Origin: Planctomycetota bacterium
GTDB lineage: Bacteria; Planctomycetota; PUPC01; JACPCR01
Assembly (NCBI GenBank): GCA_016179685.1
Contig: JACPCR010000064.1
Location: 1 to 64,000 of the forward strand
Reading direction: 5' to 3'
Length of the DNA stretch: 64,000 bases
The first letter of the stretch is position 1. Every line of letters starts with the position of its first letter. The position numbers and the translations under genes were made by a program. The notes beneath the pieces were generated by a model. The model did no database searches. It worked only from the letters and a program-made list of their open reading frames with translations, and had not been told where the DNA came from. Below, piece after piece: positions 13,896-23,200 of this stretch.

Positions 13896-15476
13896 CTTTT
13901 CGGGCTGAGCTGCCTCCTCCCGCAGGACGAGGGCCCCTGTGGGACAGGCTGCCGCGCATTCGGCCGCAGTGCTCCGCAGGCCTTCCGCCAAGGAGCGGTT
14001 GAAAGGCACGCCGACGCGGACGTTGAAACCGCGGCCGATGAAGGTGAGGCCGAGGGCTTCCCGGGCCGCCTCGGCGACACGGATGCAACTACCGCACCGG
14101 ATGCACTTGCCTGGCTCGTGAATCACGAACGGGTGGTCGAGACGTCTTTCGACCCTGCCGCGTTCGAATCGGAAGACTCCCTGGCCCGCTCCGTAAATTT
14201 GAGACAGCTTGCGCAGCTTGCAGGTTTCGGCCCTACGGCAATCGCAGTGCAGGCAGCGAAGGGATTCCTGGACGGCTTCGGCGGGAGTGAAACTTCCGTC
14301 CGGCCCCGACTCGGGCGAATGCCGAGTGGGTCCGCTGGCGTCCTGCATGAAGACCTCGATCTCGCCCGGCATCAGCTTTCCGAGATGGCTGGAAAACGGC
14401 CGGGGCCGGGCCAGAACAGGCTGCCCGCAGAGATAGAGGGCGAGGGCGAAGGCCGCCGCCTTTCCGTCCGCCAGAGCATGCACGGTCCGGCCCGTCCGCC
14501 GAACGGCGTGTCCAGCGGCGAAGACGCCGCGGAGACCGGTCTCGAAGGTCTCCCGATTCACGAGGAGGCCTTGGGGCCCGGCCGGCAGGCCGAAGGGGCC
14601 GTCGGCCGCCCCAGCGGTCCCTCCGGCAGCCACCAGGATGGCGTCGAACTCGGCCCGGAGGGCCTCGAGGTCGTCCGCGCGTTCGAGGCGCTGGCCAAGC
14701 CGGAATTCGACGCCGAGGGCCCCGAGGCGGCGAATGTCCTCGTCGAGGGCCTCGAGGATGCCGCTTCGGACTGAAGGGTCGGCCCGAAGCGATCCCCCGG
14801 CTCTGTCGCGCTCGTCGAACAAGGCGCAGGCGTATCCATGCCGCAGCAGGAAGTCGGCCGCGGAGAGCCCCGTCACGCCTGCTCCGACGATGCCGACGCG
14901 GGCAAGGCGTCGTAGCGGCGCGGCGGGGGCGAGGCCCGTACCTGCGGCGACCTCGATCACGTGCTGGACGAGGCGGGCGATGGAGACGGGCGCGTCGTGG
15001 TCGCCGCGGCGGCATCCGGCCTCGCAGGGCCGGTGGCAGGCGCGGCAGGCGACGGACGGGAGGGGCAGGTCCCTATGGATCGTGCCCAGCGCTTCCGGCA
15101 CCCGGCCGTCCCGGACCTGTCGGATGAGGAGAGGGATGTTCAGGTGGGCGGGGCAGATGCGCTGGCATGGCGAGAGGCAATCGCCGAGGTGATCGCTCAG
15201 GAGCAGTTCGAGGGCCTCGCGGCGTGCCCGTCGCACCTCCTCCGTCTCGCTTTCGAGGTCCATCCCGTCCTGTGCCCGGGCGGCGCAGGACGGGAGAAGC
15301 TGGCCGCTGCGCCGGTCCCGCACCGCGCAGGCCATGCAGGAGGCGTGCGGCTCGTGGCCCTCGCTGTGGCAGAGCGTGGGGATGCGGATGCCCAGCTTCC
15401 GGGCCGCTTCGAGGAGCGTCGCCCCGCCTTCGACTTCGATCTCCCGTCTATCGATTTGCAGCCTGGGCATGGTCAT
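13884..15476 (-). CDS. GltD/NfnB-like Fe-S flavoprotein with NuoG-like N-terminus
   Basis: The 530-residue protein has four parts. First is an N-terminal [2Fe-2S] ferredoxin domain like NuoG (PTLCHSEGHEPHASCMACAV). Second is a DPD-type 4Fe-4S region (CLSPCQRICP, then CRACHRPCEAGC). Third is an FAD Rossmann motif, GIVGAGVTGLSAA, followed by GVFAAGHAV. Fourth are C-terminal clusters (CLHCDCRRAETC and CIRCGSC...CAAACPTGA). Unlike GltD it seems to lack the second, NAD(P)H-binding Rossmann domain: the sequence passes from DAILVAAGG to the distal FAD segment in about 25 residues. The ATG overlaps the NuoEF stop (ATGA). It probably relays electrons to or from the NuoEF partner. Its 3' end lies inside repeat F. 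Confidence 0.75.
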   Translation of the reverse strand: MTMPRLQIDRREIEVEGGATLLEAARKLGIRIPTLCHSEGHEPHASCMACAVRDRRSGQLLPSCAARAQDGMDLESETEEVRRARREALELLLSDHLGDCLSPCQRICPAHLNIPLLIRQVRDGRVPEALGTIHRDLPLPSVACRACHRPCEAGCRRGDHDAPVSIARLVQHVIEVAAGTGLAPAAPLRRLARVGIVGAGVTGLSAADFLLRHGYACALFDERDRAGGSLRADPSVRSGILEALDEDIRRLGALGVEFRLGQRLERADDLEALRAEFDAILVAAGGTAGAADGPFGLPAGPQGLLVNRETFETGLRGVFAAGHAVRRTGRTVHALADGKAAAFALALYLCGQPVLARPRPFSSHLGKLMPGEIEVFMQDASGPTRHSPESGPDGSFTPAEAVQESLRCLHCDCRRAETCKLRKLSQIYGAGQGVFRFERGRVERRLDHPFVIHEPGKCIRCGSCIRVAEAAREALGLTFIGRGFNVRVGVPFNRSLAEGLRSTAAECAAACPTGALVLREEAAQPEKKRP

Positions 15477-17893
15477 CGAACCTCGACGGCGTTCTCGGGG
15501 CAGACCTTCCGGCAGGTGTCGCATCGCGTGCACAGGTCGGTGGCGATCCGATGCCGCTGGAGGGGAGTGAAGGCAATGGCATCGGCGGGGCAATGCTGGG
15601 CGCAGAGCGTGCAGCCGACGCAGGAATCGGTGATCGAGTAGGTGATCAGGGCCTTGCATCGGCCCGCGGGGCAGCGCCCGCCCAGGTGCGCCTCATACTC
15701 GTGCCGGAAGTAGCGGAGCGTGGAGGTGACCGGGTTGGGCGCTGTACGGCCGAGTCCGCAGAGGCTTCCCAGCCGGACGCTCTGAGCGAGCTGCTCGAGC
15801 CTGTCGAGATCGTCCTTCTGGCCGTGTCCAGCGCACAAGCGTTCGAGGATTTCGAGCATGCGGCGTGTGCCGACGCGGCAGAATGTGCATTTTCCGCACG
15901 ATTCATTCTGGCAGAAGCCCAGGAAGTAACGGGCGATGTCGACCATGCAGTCGGAATCATCGAGGACGATCAGGCCGCCCGAGCCCATGATCGCCCCGGC
16001 GGAGGCGAGGGACTCGTAGTCCACGGGCGTATGCGCCAGCTCGGCGGGCACGCATCCGCCGGATGGCCCGCCGATCAGCACGGCCTTGAAGCGTCTGCCG
16101 CCGGCGACTCCGCCGCCGATCTCCTCGACGATTTCGCGGAGGGTGATGCCCATGGGCACCTCGATGAGGCCGCCGCGGTTCACCTTCCCGGCGAGGGCGA
16201 AGACCTTCGTGCCGCGGCTTTTTTCTGTGCCCAGGGTGGCAAACGCCTCCGCCCCGTTCCGCAGAATCCAGGGCACGACCGCGAGGGTCTCCACGTTCTG
16301 CACGAGGGTCGGCAGGCCCCGGAGTCCGCTTTCTACCGGGTAAGGCGGCCGTAGCCGCGGGATGCCGCGCCGTCCCTCGAGGGACTCGATGAGGGCCGTT
16401 TCTTCCCCGCAGACGAAGGCCCCTGCGCCGCGGGCGATGCGGACGTGGAATCCGAAGCCGCTGCCCAGGACATTGAGGCCCAGGATGCCTCGGGCCTCGC
16501 AGGCCTCGATCGCCGACTGCATGCGCCGGACCGCAAACGGATACTCCGCGCGGATATAGAAAATGCCTTCATGGACGCCCACCGTGCACGCGGCAATGGC
16601 CATCCCCTCGATTACACGGTAAGGAAACGACTCCATCAGCATCCGGTCCATGAACGCGCCCGGATCGCCCTCGTCGCCGTTGCCGACGACGACCTTGTGG
16701 CCGGCCGGGGCCCGCAGCATCCGTTCCCACTTGGCCGCCGTCGGGAATCCGGCGCCGCCGCGCCCCCGCAGCCCGCTCCGCCGGATGGTCTCGATTACCC
16801 GCTCGGGACAGCGGGCCTCGACGACCCCTTTCAAGGCCTGGAATCCCTCGTGCGCAAGGACTTCGTCCAGGTCCAGGGGATCGAGCTGGCCGAAGTGCTC
16901 CGTCGCCACGTGCTTCTGCCGGCCGAAAAAGGCAGGCACGGGCGGGTCCCGGACCACGCCCTCGCGGCGGAGCACCCGCGCCCCATCTTCGCCTGTGAGA
17001 AGACGGTCTAGCCCGGTGGAGATCGCGGTGCGGACCCGGTTGGCGAGGCCGCTGGGCTTGAAGTACCGGAGGAGAAGGTCCCGGACCTCTCCCGGCGCGA
17101 CCCTGGAGAACGTGATGGGTTGGCTGCCCGGCAGGGCGATCTCCACGAGGGGCGTCTGCTCGCAGAGGACGACGCAGGCGACGCGTTTGACCCGGGCCCG
17201 GATGCCCGTCTCCGCCAGGGCTCGATGAATGGCCTCGTGGGTGCGGCCGCAGCCGCGGGCCACACAGCACGAATCGAGGCAGATTCGGATTTCTCCGTCC
17301 GCCCTCCCTTCGCGACCACCAGAGGGAGGCTCGCCGGCCGCCCCGTCACGGTCCCTCATCGCCCGGAAGTCCATCAGGATGGCCGGGACCGAGTCGGGCG
17401 AGACATGGGAATAGGTCGAGTCGCCCATCTGAACGACCGGGGCGAGGGTGCAGCAGCCGAGGCAGAAGGCCTTCTCGACCGTGAATTCTCCCGTCGGGTC
17501 CGTGTCCGAATCCCCTTCGATGTTCAGGCGCGCCCGGAGCGCGTCGTGGACGAGCCCGGCCCCGCGGACGTGGCACGCCGTCCCGTTGCAGGCCAGGATG
17601 CGATGCCGGCCCGCCGGCCGGCGGCGGAAGTGATTGTAGAAGGTGGACACGCCGGCCAGGGCCGACGGAGTGATCTCGCTGATCTCGCTCACGCGGCGCA
17701 GCGCCTCCTCGGGCAGGTAGCCGAAATGCTCCTGGATCGCCTGCAGGATCGGGATCGACCGGTCCGGCGCGCCGCCCAGCCGTTTCACCGCCTCTTCCAC
17801 GAAATCGAGCACGGCCCGCGGGGATGTCGGCCCCTCGCTCCTGGGCGGCGTCCCTGATGCCGTCTCCCTGGAATGCCTTTCGCACTCACTCAT
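15473..17893 (-). CDS. NuoE-NuoF fusion flavoprotein with second thioredoxin-like and 2[4Fe-4S] domains
   Basis: The 806-residue protein combines four modules. Residues about 25-175 form a NuoE-like [2Fe-2S] domain (ACNGTACHVRGA, FCLGCCTLAP). About 203-290 form a second thioredoxin-like ferredoxin domain (CLDSCCVARGCG). About 300-730 form NuoF, with FMN/NADH motifs GLRGRGGAGFPTAAKW and GNGDEGDPGAFMDR and the 4Fe-4S motif ESCGKCTFCRVGT. The C-terminal ferredoxin has CVGCTLCAQHCP and CTRCDTCRKVCP. HydB-type subunits of bifurcating hydrogenases share the order but not the NuoE fusion. It should be the NADH-reactive subunit. It overlaps the upstream propeller gene by 8 bp. No hydrogenase or formate dehydrogenase is encoded nearby. 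Confidence 0.85.
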   Translation of the reverse strand: MSECERHSRETASGTPPRSEGPTSPRAVLDFVEEAVKRLGGAPDRSIPILQAIQEHFGYLPEEALRRVSEISEITPSALAGVSTFYNHFRRRPAGRHRILACNGTACHVRGAGLVHDALRARLNIEGDSDTDPTGEFTVEKAFCLGCCTLAPVVQMGDSTYSHVSPDSVPAILMDFRAMRDRDGAAGEPPSGGREGRADGEIRICLDSCCVARGCGRTHEAIHRALAETGIRARVKRVACVVLCEQTPLVEIALPGSQPITFSRVAPGEVRDLLLRYFKPSGLANRVRTAISTGLDRLLTGEDGARVLRREGVVRDPPVPAFFGRQKHVATEHFGQLDPLDLDEVLAHEGFQALKGVVEARCPERVIETIRRSGLRGRGGAGFPTAAKWERMLRAPAGHKVVVGNGDEGDPGAFMDRMLMESFPYRVIEGMAIAACTVGVHEGIFYIRAEYPFAVRRMQSAIEACEARGILGLNVLGSGFGFHVRIARGAGAFVCGEETALIESLEGRRGIPRLRPPYPVESGLRGLPTLVQNVETLAVVPWILRNGAEAFATLGTEKSRGTKVFALAGKVNRGGLIEVPMGITLREIVEEIGGGVAGGRRFKAVLIGGPSGGCVPAELAHTPVDYESLASAGAIMGSGGLIVLDDSDCMVDIARYFLGFCQNESCGKCTFCRVGTRRMLEILERLCAGHGQKDDLDRLEQLAQSVRLGSLCGLGRTAPNPVTSTLRYFRHEYEAHLGGRCPAGRCKALITYSITDSCVGCTLCAQHCPADAIAFTPLQRHRIATDLCTRCDTCRKVCPENAVEVR

Positions 17894-19841
17894 GGCCGCC
17901 TCCGGATCGCGCCTCGGTCCCCTTGCCCGCGCTACCCTCCTCGATGCCGTAGAGATGCCGGACGCCCCGCAGGTAGAGCCGGTCCCCGGCGAAGGCCGGA
18001 CTGGCGCGGGCCTCCTCGCCCAGCGCGCAGCGACCCAGCTCGGGGCACTCCCCGCGGGCGTCGAGCAGGATCATCACGCCTCCCTCCGTCAGCAGGTAAA
18101 GCCTTTCCCCGGCCAGGCTGGGCGAAGCCTGGAAGCGCGCCTCCAGGTCCCTCTCCAGGAGCTTCCGGCCCGTGCGGGCGTCGTAGACCGTGAGAAAGGA
18201 CTCCGCCAGAAGGTAGAGCCGGCCATCGCCGAACAGGGGGCTGCACACGTCGGGAAGCCCGTCCTCGGCGGTCCACGCCACGTGGGTTCGAGTGACGTCG
18301 CCGTGGCCGTCGGGCCGGATGGCCGCGGCCCGGGCGAAGGCATTGGCGACGTAGACGAAGCCCCCGCCGAAGGTCGGGGACGGGGCCACCTCGCCGCCCA
18401 GACAGTCCGCACGCCAGAGTTCCTCGCCCGTGGCCGGGTCATAAGCGATGACCCAGGGGCTGGCCGCCGTGATGATCTGCTCGCGGCCCGCGCTCTCGAT
18501 GAGAAGGGGCGTGGACCAGGAGCTGGGGACGGGCCGATTGGCCTGCCACGCCGTCTCGCCGGTCCGGGCACGGAGCGCGAGCAGGCGTGACTTCCTTTCG
18601 TCGCCGCCGCCCTGGTCGATCTGGACGAGGAGGAGATGCCGCCACACCAGCAGCGAGGAGGCGTGCCCGTAGGCGTTTTCGGGCGTCCCGAGGTTTCGGG
18701 CCCACGCCCGCTGCCCCTCGAAGTCGAAGGCGGCCAGGTCGCCGTTGGCGAAGACGGCATAGACGCGGCGTCCGTCGGCCGCGGCCGTCGAGGCCGCGTA
18801 CCCGGCGGATTCGAAGACCTGGGGCGGCCCCGCTCTCCGGCCCTCCGGGGTCTCCACCCCTCGACGCCAGAGCATCTCGCCCGTGCCCGCGTCGAAGGCG
18901 TAAACCTCGCGATGTTCGCGGTCCGAGCCGGTGAGGAAGACCCGATGATTCCAGACCACGGGGGAGTTTTCGCCGGGCAGCGGGACTTTCGCCTTCCAGA
19001 GGATGTTCGCGCCCGTTGTGCCGTCCCAGAATTGAGGCGCTGCGGGACCCGCGGCAACGCCGTCGCCGCGAGGTCCCCGGAATCGGGGCCAAACGACAGT
19101 GGGGTCCGTGGTCACGGTTTCTTCCAGGGTGCCGGCAGGATGCCGGAGCTCCCCGGGTCTCTCGGCCGCGGCGCTTTGCACGATGCCGGCAGGATGCCGG
19201 AGCTCCCCGGCGGCCACAGCGGCGGGGTCCGCGATCACCGCGCCCGAGCGTCCTGATGGGGTCAAGACCGGGCTTCCGGAAATCGCGGCCCATTCGGATG
19301 GCCTGCGCCCGAGCGCGTCCGGGGGCAGGCCCGGCGGCCGGCGGAGTCCCAGGCCGAGGGCCGCGCCAATGAGAAGAAGGGTGACGGCGGCCACGGCGGC
19401 TTGGGACTTTCCCGCGGCGCACTCGGGCCGTCCAACCTCTTCGGACGCCGGGCGGCTGCCGGGCCACTGCATCCGGCCGCGGATCGCCGCCCTCAGCGCG
19501 AGGAGAAGGAGCGTGGCCGCGCCGAGGAGCAGCCAGATGCCTCGCTCGGAAAACTCCTGGCCCTCGAAAAACTCCCTCCTGAGCCGAAAGTCCTCTTCCC
19601 GTATCCGCGCCTTCAAACCCTCGTCGCCGGGCCGGAGCGCCAGTTCCTTCTTCAGACTCCGCAGCTCCGGCGAGTTCAGAAGACCCGCCGGCTGCCGGCG
19701 CAGTGGGTGGGCGAGAAGAACCACCACGACGATGGCGGTCAGCACGCCCGCCACGGCGGCCAGCCGCGCCGGATACCAGACCGGCGGGACGGCAGGCCGG
19801 GGGTGGCCATCGGCCGCCATCAGCGAATGAGGCTCGCTCAT
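17886..19841 (-). CDS. Membrane-anchored PQQ-like beta-propeller protein
   Basis: About 651 residues. The N-terminal 190 residues contain about three hydrophobic segments (near AVAGVLTAIVVVVLLA, GIWLLLGAATLLLLAL and AAVAAVTLLLIGAALGLGL). The rest is a PQQ/WD-type propeller with repeated blades such as VYAFDAGTGEMLWRR, ALRARTGETAW and YDPATGEELWRA. The ATG at 19841 follows GGAGGT. A linker of about 50 residues contains two copies of PGELRHPAG, encoded by a GCCGGCAGGATGCCGGAGCTCC repeat that resembles an intergenic repeat word. PQQ-type propellers of this sort often act as secreted scaffolds rather than binding PQQ. It sits inside the redox operon, overlapping NuoEF. Confidence 0.78.
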   Translation of the reverse strand: MSEPHSLMAADGHPRPAVPPVWYPARLAAVAGVLTAIVVVVLLAHPLRRQPAGLLNSPELRSLKKELALRPGDEGLKARIREEDFRLRREFFEGQEFSERGIWLLLGAATLLLLALRAAIRGRMQWPGSRPASEEVGRPECAAGKSQAAVAAVTLLLIGAALGLGLRRPPGLPPDALGRRPSEWAAISGSPVLTPSGRSGAVIADPAAVAAGELRHPAGIVQSAAAERPGELRHPAGTLEETVTTDPTVVWPRFRGPRGDGVAAGPAAPQFWDGTTGANILWKAKVPLPGENSPVVWNHRVFLTGSDREHREVYAFDAGTGEMLWRRGVETPEGRRAGPPQVFESAGYAASTAAADGRRVYAVFANGDLAAFDFEGQRAWARNLGTPENAYGHASSLLVWRHLLLVQIDQGGGDERKSRLLALRARTGETAWQANRPVPSSWSTPLLIESAGREQIITAASPWVIAYDPATGEELWRADCLGGEVAPSPTFGGGFVYVANAFARAAAIRPDGHGDVTRTHVAWTAEDGLPDVCSPLFGDGRLYLLAESFLTVYDARTGRKLLERDLEARFQASPSLAGERLYLLTEGGVMILLDARGECPELGRCALGEEARASPAFAGDRLYLRGVRHLYGIEEGSAGKGTEARSGGGHE

Positions 19842-19925
19842 GAGCCACCTCCGGTCCCCATTCTGTCCCTCCCTTCCCCGATGGCCCAAGGCGGTCGCAC
19901 AGCGACCGCGCTACTCTGCGGCCGG

Positions 19926-21368
19926 TTATCGGCCGGTTGCTCCTTTCGATGCCCCTCCTTCGGTCCGACTCTTGCCCCCGGGCGAAGCGGGGCCGGGAGC
20001 GGCTGCGGCCGCTCGGCCGTTAGCAGGCGGCGCGCCCGAGGGCTGGACCGCTTCGCGGGGCAGCCAGGAGGGGGAGATTCCACGGCGCTGGTGTTCGTAG
20101 GGGCAGTACTCGAAGCAACGGCCGCATCCGACGCACCACGCCCGGTCCGCTTCATATTCCGTTCGACTCCACCGCGTCGAGAGCTGGAGAAGCTTGAGCC
20201 CGACGACGAGGCCGGCGGCAGCCCCCAGCCCCCAGCCCCAGAGGTCGAATCTCCTGCGGAGCGCCCGCGCCTCCTCGAAAAGCTCATCCCCCGGCCGCCC
20301 GCTCCGGCGAAAGGCAATGACCGGGTCGGCCGCCTCCCCGGCCTCACCTGCCGGGTCGAGCCACACGCGGTCGGCGAGCCCGACGGTGGGATGCAGGGTG
20401 GAGAGGGCAAAGCTGGCGCGGTGGCCGGTCCAGCCGCCAAAGGCGAGAAGTGCAGGCAAGAGAAGGAGAAGGAAGGCGAGCCGCCGTCGGCCCGACGTTC
20501 GGGCCTCGCCGCCGCATTCCTGCAAAGGGGGCTGGATGGCTCCGAACGGACAGGAGTCCTCGCACAGCCGGCAGCGGGTGCAGGCATCCGGCGTGATGGT
20601 GACGCGCCAGCGTGACACGCGGGAGCAAAGGCTGAGGAGAGCACCATAGGGGCATAGAAAACGGCAGAATGGCCTGCCCACGAAGAGGCCCACGACCAGA
20701 AAACCACCGCCCAGGAGCAGCATGTTCCGGCTGCCCGTCAGGCGGAAAATTCCGATGAACGGGTCGTACTGGCAGAGGATGAACATGCTCCCGGTCGCCG
20801 ACAGGAGGATGGCGACTCCGAGGTACAGGTAGGGGATGGGCCGGAGGCCCTGGTCGAGCCAGTCCGGCAGGCGGACGGGCCGGACCAGCGCCAGGTCCTG
20901 GAGCGCCCCATGGGGGCAGACGCCCGCGCAGTAAGCTCGGCCGGCCAGGAGCGCGAAAGCGAGGGGAAACACGAAGAAGCCCAGGACGCTCGGGGGCACG
21001 GCGTATCCATTGTCGCCCAGGGCGAGGGCGACGTTTTGGATGGAGCCGATGGAGCAGACGCATCCGCGCCGGTAGAAACCGAAGTAGAGGAGGGCGAAGA
21101 CGGAAAGCAGGGTCAACTCGCTCCGCCGGCGTCTCTTGAGCATCATCCAGGAGGCGAGGGCGAGGCCCGCCACCAGGACGGCGACGTCGGCGTAGGCCAG
21201 AAGCTCGGCCCTGGCCGGCGGAGTGGACGCCAACGGGAGCTGGTAGCCGGACTCGAAGTCGGGCGGCGGGAATCGCTCCTCTGCGGCCGCGTGGCCGGCG
21301 ACCAGAAGGAGGAGGCCGATCACTTGATGGTTTCGGAATTTTAATCGCGCGGCTAATGATGAAAGCAT
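19926..21368 (-). CDS. NapH/NosR-type 4Fe-4S membrane protein
   Basis: The 480-residue protein has an N-terminal signal or anchor, then about five transmembrane segments with the polyferredoxin motifs typical of NapH/NosR/CcoG-like electron carriers: GRAYCAGVCPHGALQD and GRPFCRFLCPYGALLSL on the membrane core, CTRCRLCEDSCPFGAI after them, and a last CVGCGRCFEYCPYEHQ near the C-terminus. Such proteins pass electrons between quinol and periplasmic or cytoplasmic Fe-S partners. It lies between the Tat-type ferredoxin and the propeller/NuoEF genes and is the likely membrane conduit of this system. The C-terminal 40 residues are a low-complexity Ala/Pro/Gly tail. Confidence 0.85.
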   Translation of the reverse strand: MLSSLAARLKFRNHQVIGLLLLVAGHAAAEERFPPPDFESGYQLPLASTPPARAELLAYADVAVLVAGLALASWMMLKRRRRSELTLLSVFALLYFGFYRRGCVCSIGSIQNVALALGDNGYAVPPSVLGFFVFPLAFALLAGRAYCAGVCPHGALQDLALVRPVRLPDWLDQGLRPIPYLYLGVAILLSATGSMFILCQYDPFIGIFRLTGSRNMLLLGGGFLVVGLFVGRPFCRFLCPYGALLSLCSRVSRWRVTITPDACTRCRLCEDSCPFGAIQPPLQECGGEARTSGRRRLAFLLLLLPALLAFGGWTGHRASFALSTLHPTVGLADRVWLDPAGEAGEAADPVIAFRRSGRPGDELFEEARALRRRFDLWGWGLGAAAGLVVGLKLLQLSTRWSRTEYEADRAWCVGCGRCFEYCPYEHQRRGISPSWLPREAVQPSGAPPANGRAAAAAPGPASPGGKSRTEGGASKGATGR

Positions 21369-21585
21369 GACAGGGATAAGGGGCGATTGAGGGCGAAACC
21401 CAGGATAAAAGTCTCCCGCAGGAATCCCTTCGGGATCAGGAAAGGGGCGCGCCTGCCTGTGCGTGCCGCACGCAGACAGGGGGAATAACGCTTCTTCAGA
21501 AGGGTTTTTCCCGCCAATTTACCCGCCGTAGGCGGTGCGGCGAGGAGCGCCAATGTTCAAGCGGGCGATGCCCGCAACCGAAGTG

Positions 21586-22140
21586 TCATACGGCGTCGTC
21601 CGTTTCCCGGCCCTTGAGAAGGTAGGGATGGTCGGCCGGAACACGCCGGAACGCCCCGGCGGGACAGACCGCTGCAATCGAGCAGTCGTTGCAGTTCAGG
21701 CATCGGTCGTGGCGGACCTGGAGAAACAGCGATCCGTTTCCGAAGGTGGTGCAGCCTTTCACGCACTTGGCGCAGCCGACGCAGAGCGCCTCCTCGATGG
21801 TGTATTCGTAATAGGGGTCTTCAACGAATCGGCGGCGGATGGCCCCGGTGGGGCAAAGCTGGTTCTCCGCCCCGGTATCGAGCGCGTTCGGCTCGGGCTC
21901 GAAGTAGCCCGTGCAGAGCTTGCAATAGCCGCACATGCTGAAGGCGTGCACGCACTTGACCGCGGAGGTCTCGAGGACGCACTCCGTGGCGCATCGATCG
22001 CAGTGGATGCACTTGCCCGGATCAATCTGCCATACCGTGAGGCGTTTCGAGCCGCGGCCTGCCAGGAGGCCCACGAGGCCGCCCAGGCCCAGAAGGCCGA
22101 GGCCGCGGCTGCCGCTCTGAAGAAAATCACGACGGTTCAT
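21586..22140 (-). CDS. Tat-type exported 4Fe-4S ferredoxin
   Basis: This 184-residue protein begins MNRRDFLQSGSRGLGLLGLG, a Tat-like RRDF signal. It then has several 4Fe-4S motifs: CIHCDRCATEC, CGYCKLC, CVGCAKCVKGC and CLNCNDCSIAAVCPAGA. The arrangement resembles DmsB/NrfC-type electron-transfer subunits. It would act outside the cytoplasmic membrane and pass electrons to the adjacent NapH/NosR-type protein. It follows the NHL propeller gene by 19 bp on the same strand. About 215 bp separate it from the next gene, which holds an imperfect CGCCTGCCTGTGCGTG palindrome near 21450. Confidence 0.85.
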   Translation of the reverse strand: MNRRDFLQSGSRGLGLLGLGGLVGLLAGRGSKRLTVWQIDPGKCIHCDRCATECVLETSAVKCVHAFSMCGYCKLCTGYFEPEPNALDTGAENQLCPTGAIRRRFVEDPYYEYTIEEALCVGCAKCVKGCTTFGNGSLFLQVRHDRCLNCNDCSIAAVCPAGAFRRVPADHPYLLKGRETDDAV

Positions 22141-22159
22141 GGCCAGCCTTCCTAACGCG

Positions 22160-23200
22160 TCAGGCCCGCGTCTTCGGACTCATGAGGCGCACGTTCCGGG
22201 CCACGGGATCGAGCAGGGTGATCCGGCCTGAGGGCCCGGCGGACACGGCCAGGCCGCCTCGGGTGCAATTCGAGACGTCCCCGGCGCAGGCCTGGGCATT
22301 CTCGGGGAAGGCCTCGGGGCCGGCCACGACGCCTTCCAAGTCTCCCCCATGGCGGTAGACCTTCACCCGGGGCAGGCCCTTCTCCGCCGTGACAAAGCGG
22401 CCGCCGGGCAACAGGTCGAAGCTCACGGGATTGCAACAGCCGCAGAAGCCTTCCAGAGCCATCGAAGGCCGGCCCCACCACGATTCGAGGTCGCCCTCGG
22501 GCGTGTAGGCCTCGAGGCGATGCCGGCCCGGATTCGAGACCCAGAGCAGGCCGCCGGGGCCGGGGCGCACGCAGAAGAACGGGCTCGGAATCACGAAGCC
22601 TGGGACGCTCCTGGCCTCGTCCCTGACCCCGATGCGCCCGAGCAGCCTGCCGGAACGGTCGAACCGAAGCACGATGCGCTGGCCGGCGTCCGCCGCGTAG
22701 ACGTTGTCCCCGGCGACGGCGATGGACTTGAGCACGGCGTCCGGCCCGAGGCGCTCCCAGCTCGCCTTCAGCTTGCCTTCGCTGTTGTTGTAGACCTCGA
22801 CGTGGTCCTTGAGGCCCACCAAGAGGTCACCCTCGGGGGTGACCTCGAGGCATTGGGGCAGGCCCGCAATGGGAATCTCCGAGACGAGGTCTCCATTCGG
22901 ACGGAAGGACTGCACGACCCTGTCCCCCGCCACGCGGATGAGGTCATCGGCGCCCGCGTGGACGCTGCGGGCGACCCGGAGGGAAAGGTCCCAGCGTGTA
23001 GATTCCTCGTAGTGGACGAGCTCCGGCGGCGTAGTCTGAAACGCCTTCAGATCGTACGTGAATTCGGGTCCGAGTTTGCGCCGCTCCCCCTGTGGCCGCG
23101 TGCCCCGGGAGAGGAACAGGCTGGCGGCGTAGCCGGCGGCCCCGCCCAGGGCAAGGATCACCGCGCCCATGGCCGATCGGACAAAATCACGCCTTTTCAT
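22160..23200 (-). CDS. Exported NHL-repeat beta-propeller protein
   Basis: From the ATG at 23200 the 346-residue protein begins MKRRDFVRSAMGAVILALGG, a Tat-like signal or anchor. It then forms a six-bladed NHL propeller, with repeats such as GDLVSEIPIAGLPQCLEV, VYAADAGQRIVLRFDRSGRL and LLWVSNPGRHRLEAYTPEG. A cysteine-rich patch, GFCGCCNPVSFD, may bind a metal or Fe-S ligand. An in-frame extension to 23338 only duplicates the coding region of the small Cys protein. NHL proteins paired with 4Fe-4S subunits are seen in several uncultured phyla, but their role is unknown. Its start overlaps the small gene by 14 bp. Confidence 0.8.
   Translation of the reverse strand: MKRRDFVRSAMGAVILALGGAAGYAASLFLSRGTRPQGERRKLGPEFTYDLKAFQTTPPELVHYEESTRWDLSLRVARSVHAGADDLIRVAGDRVVQSFRPNGDLVSEIPIAGLPQCLEVTPEGDLLVGLKDHVEVYNNSEGKLKASWERLGPDAVLKSIAVAGDNVYAADAGQRIVLRFDRSGRLLGRIGVRDEARSVPGFVIPSPFFCVRPGPGGLLWVSNPGRHRLEAYTPEGDLESWWGRPSMALEGFCGCCNPVSFDLLPGGRFVTAEKGLPRVKVYRHGGDLEGVVAGPEAFPENAQACAGDVSNCTRGGLAVSAGPSGRITLLDPVARNVRLMSPKTRA

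Noticed and set aside
21371..21585. Gene between the NapH-like and ferredoxin genes
   Set aside because: Only a short minus-strand frame rich in basic residues is seen. It contains the GCCTGCCTGTGCG palindrome and lacks a ribosome binding site.
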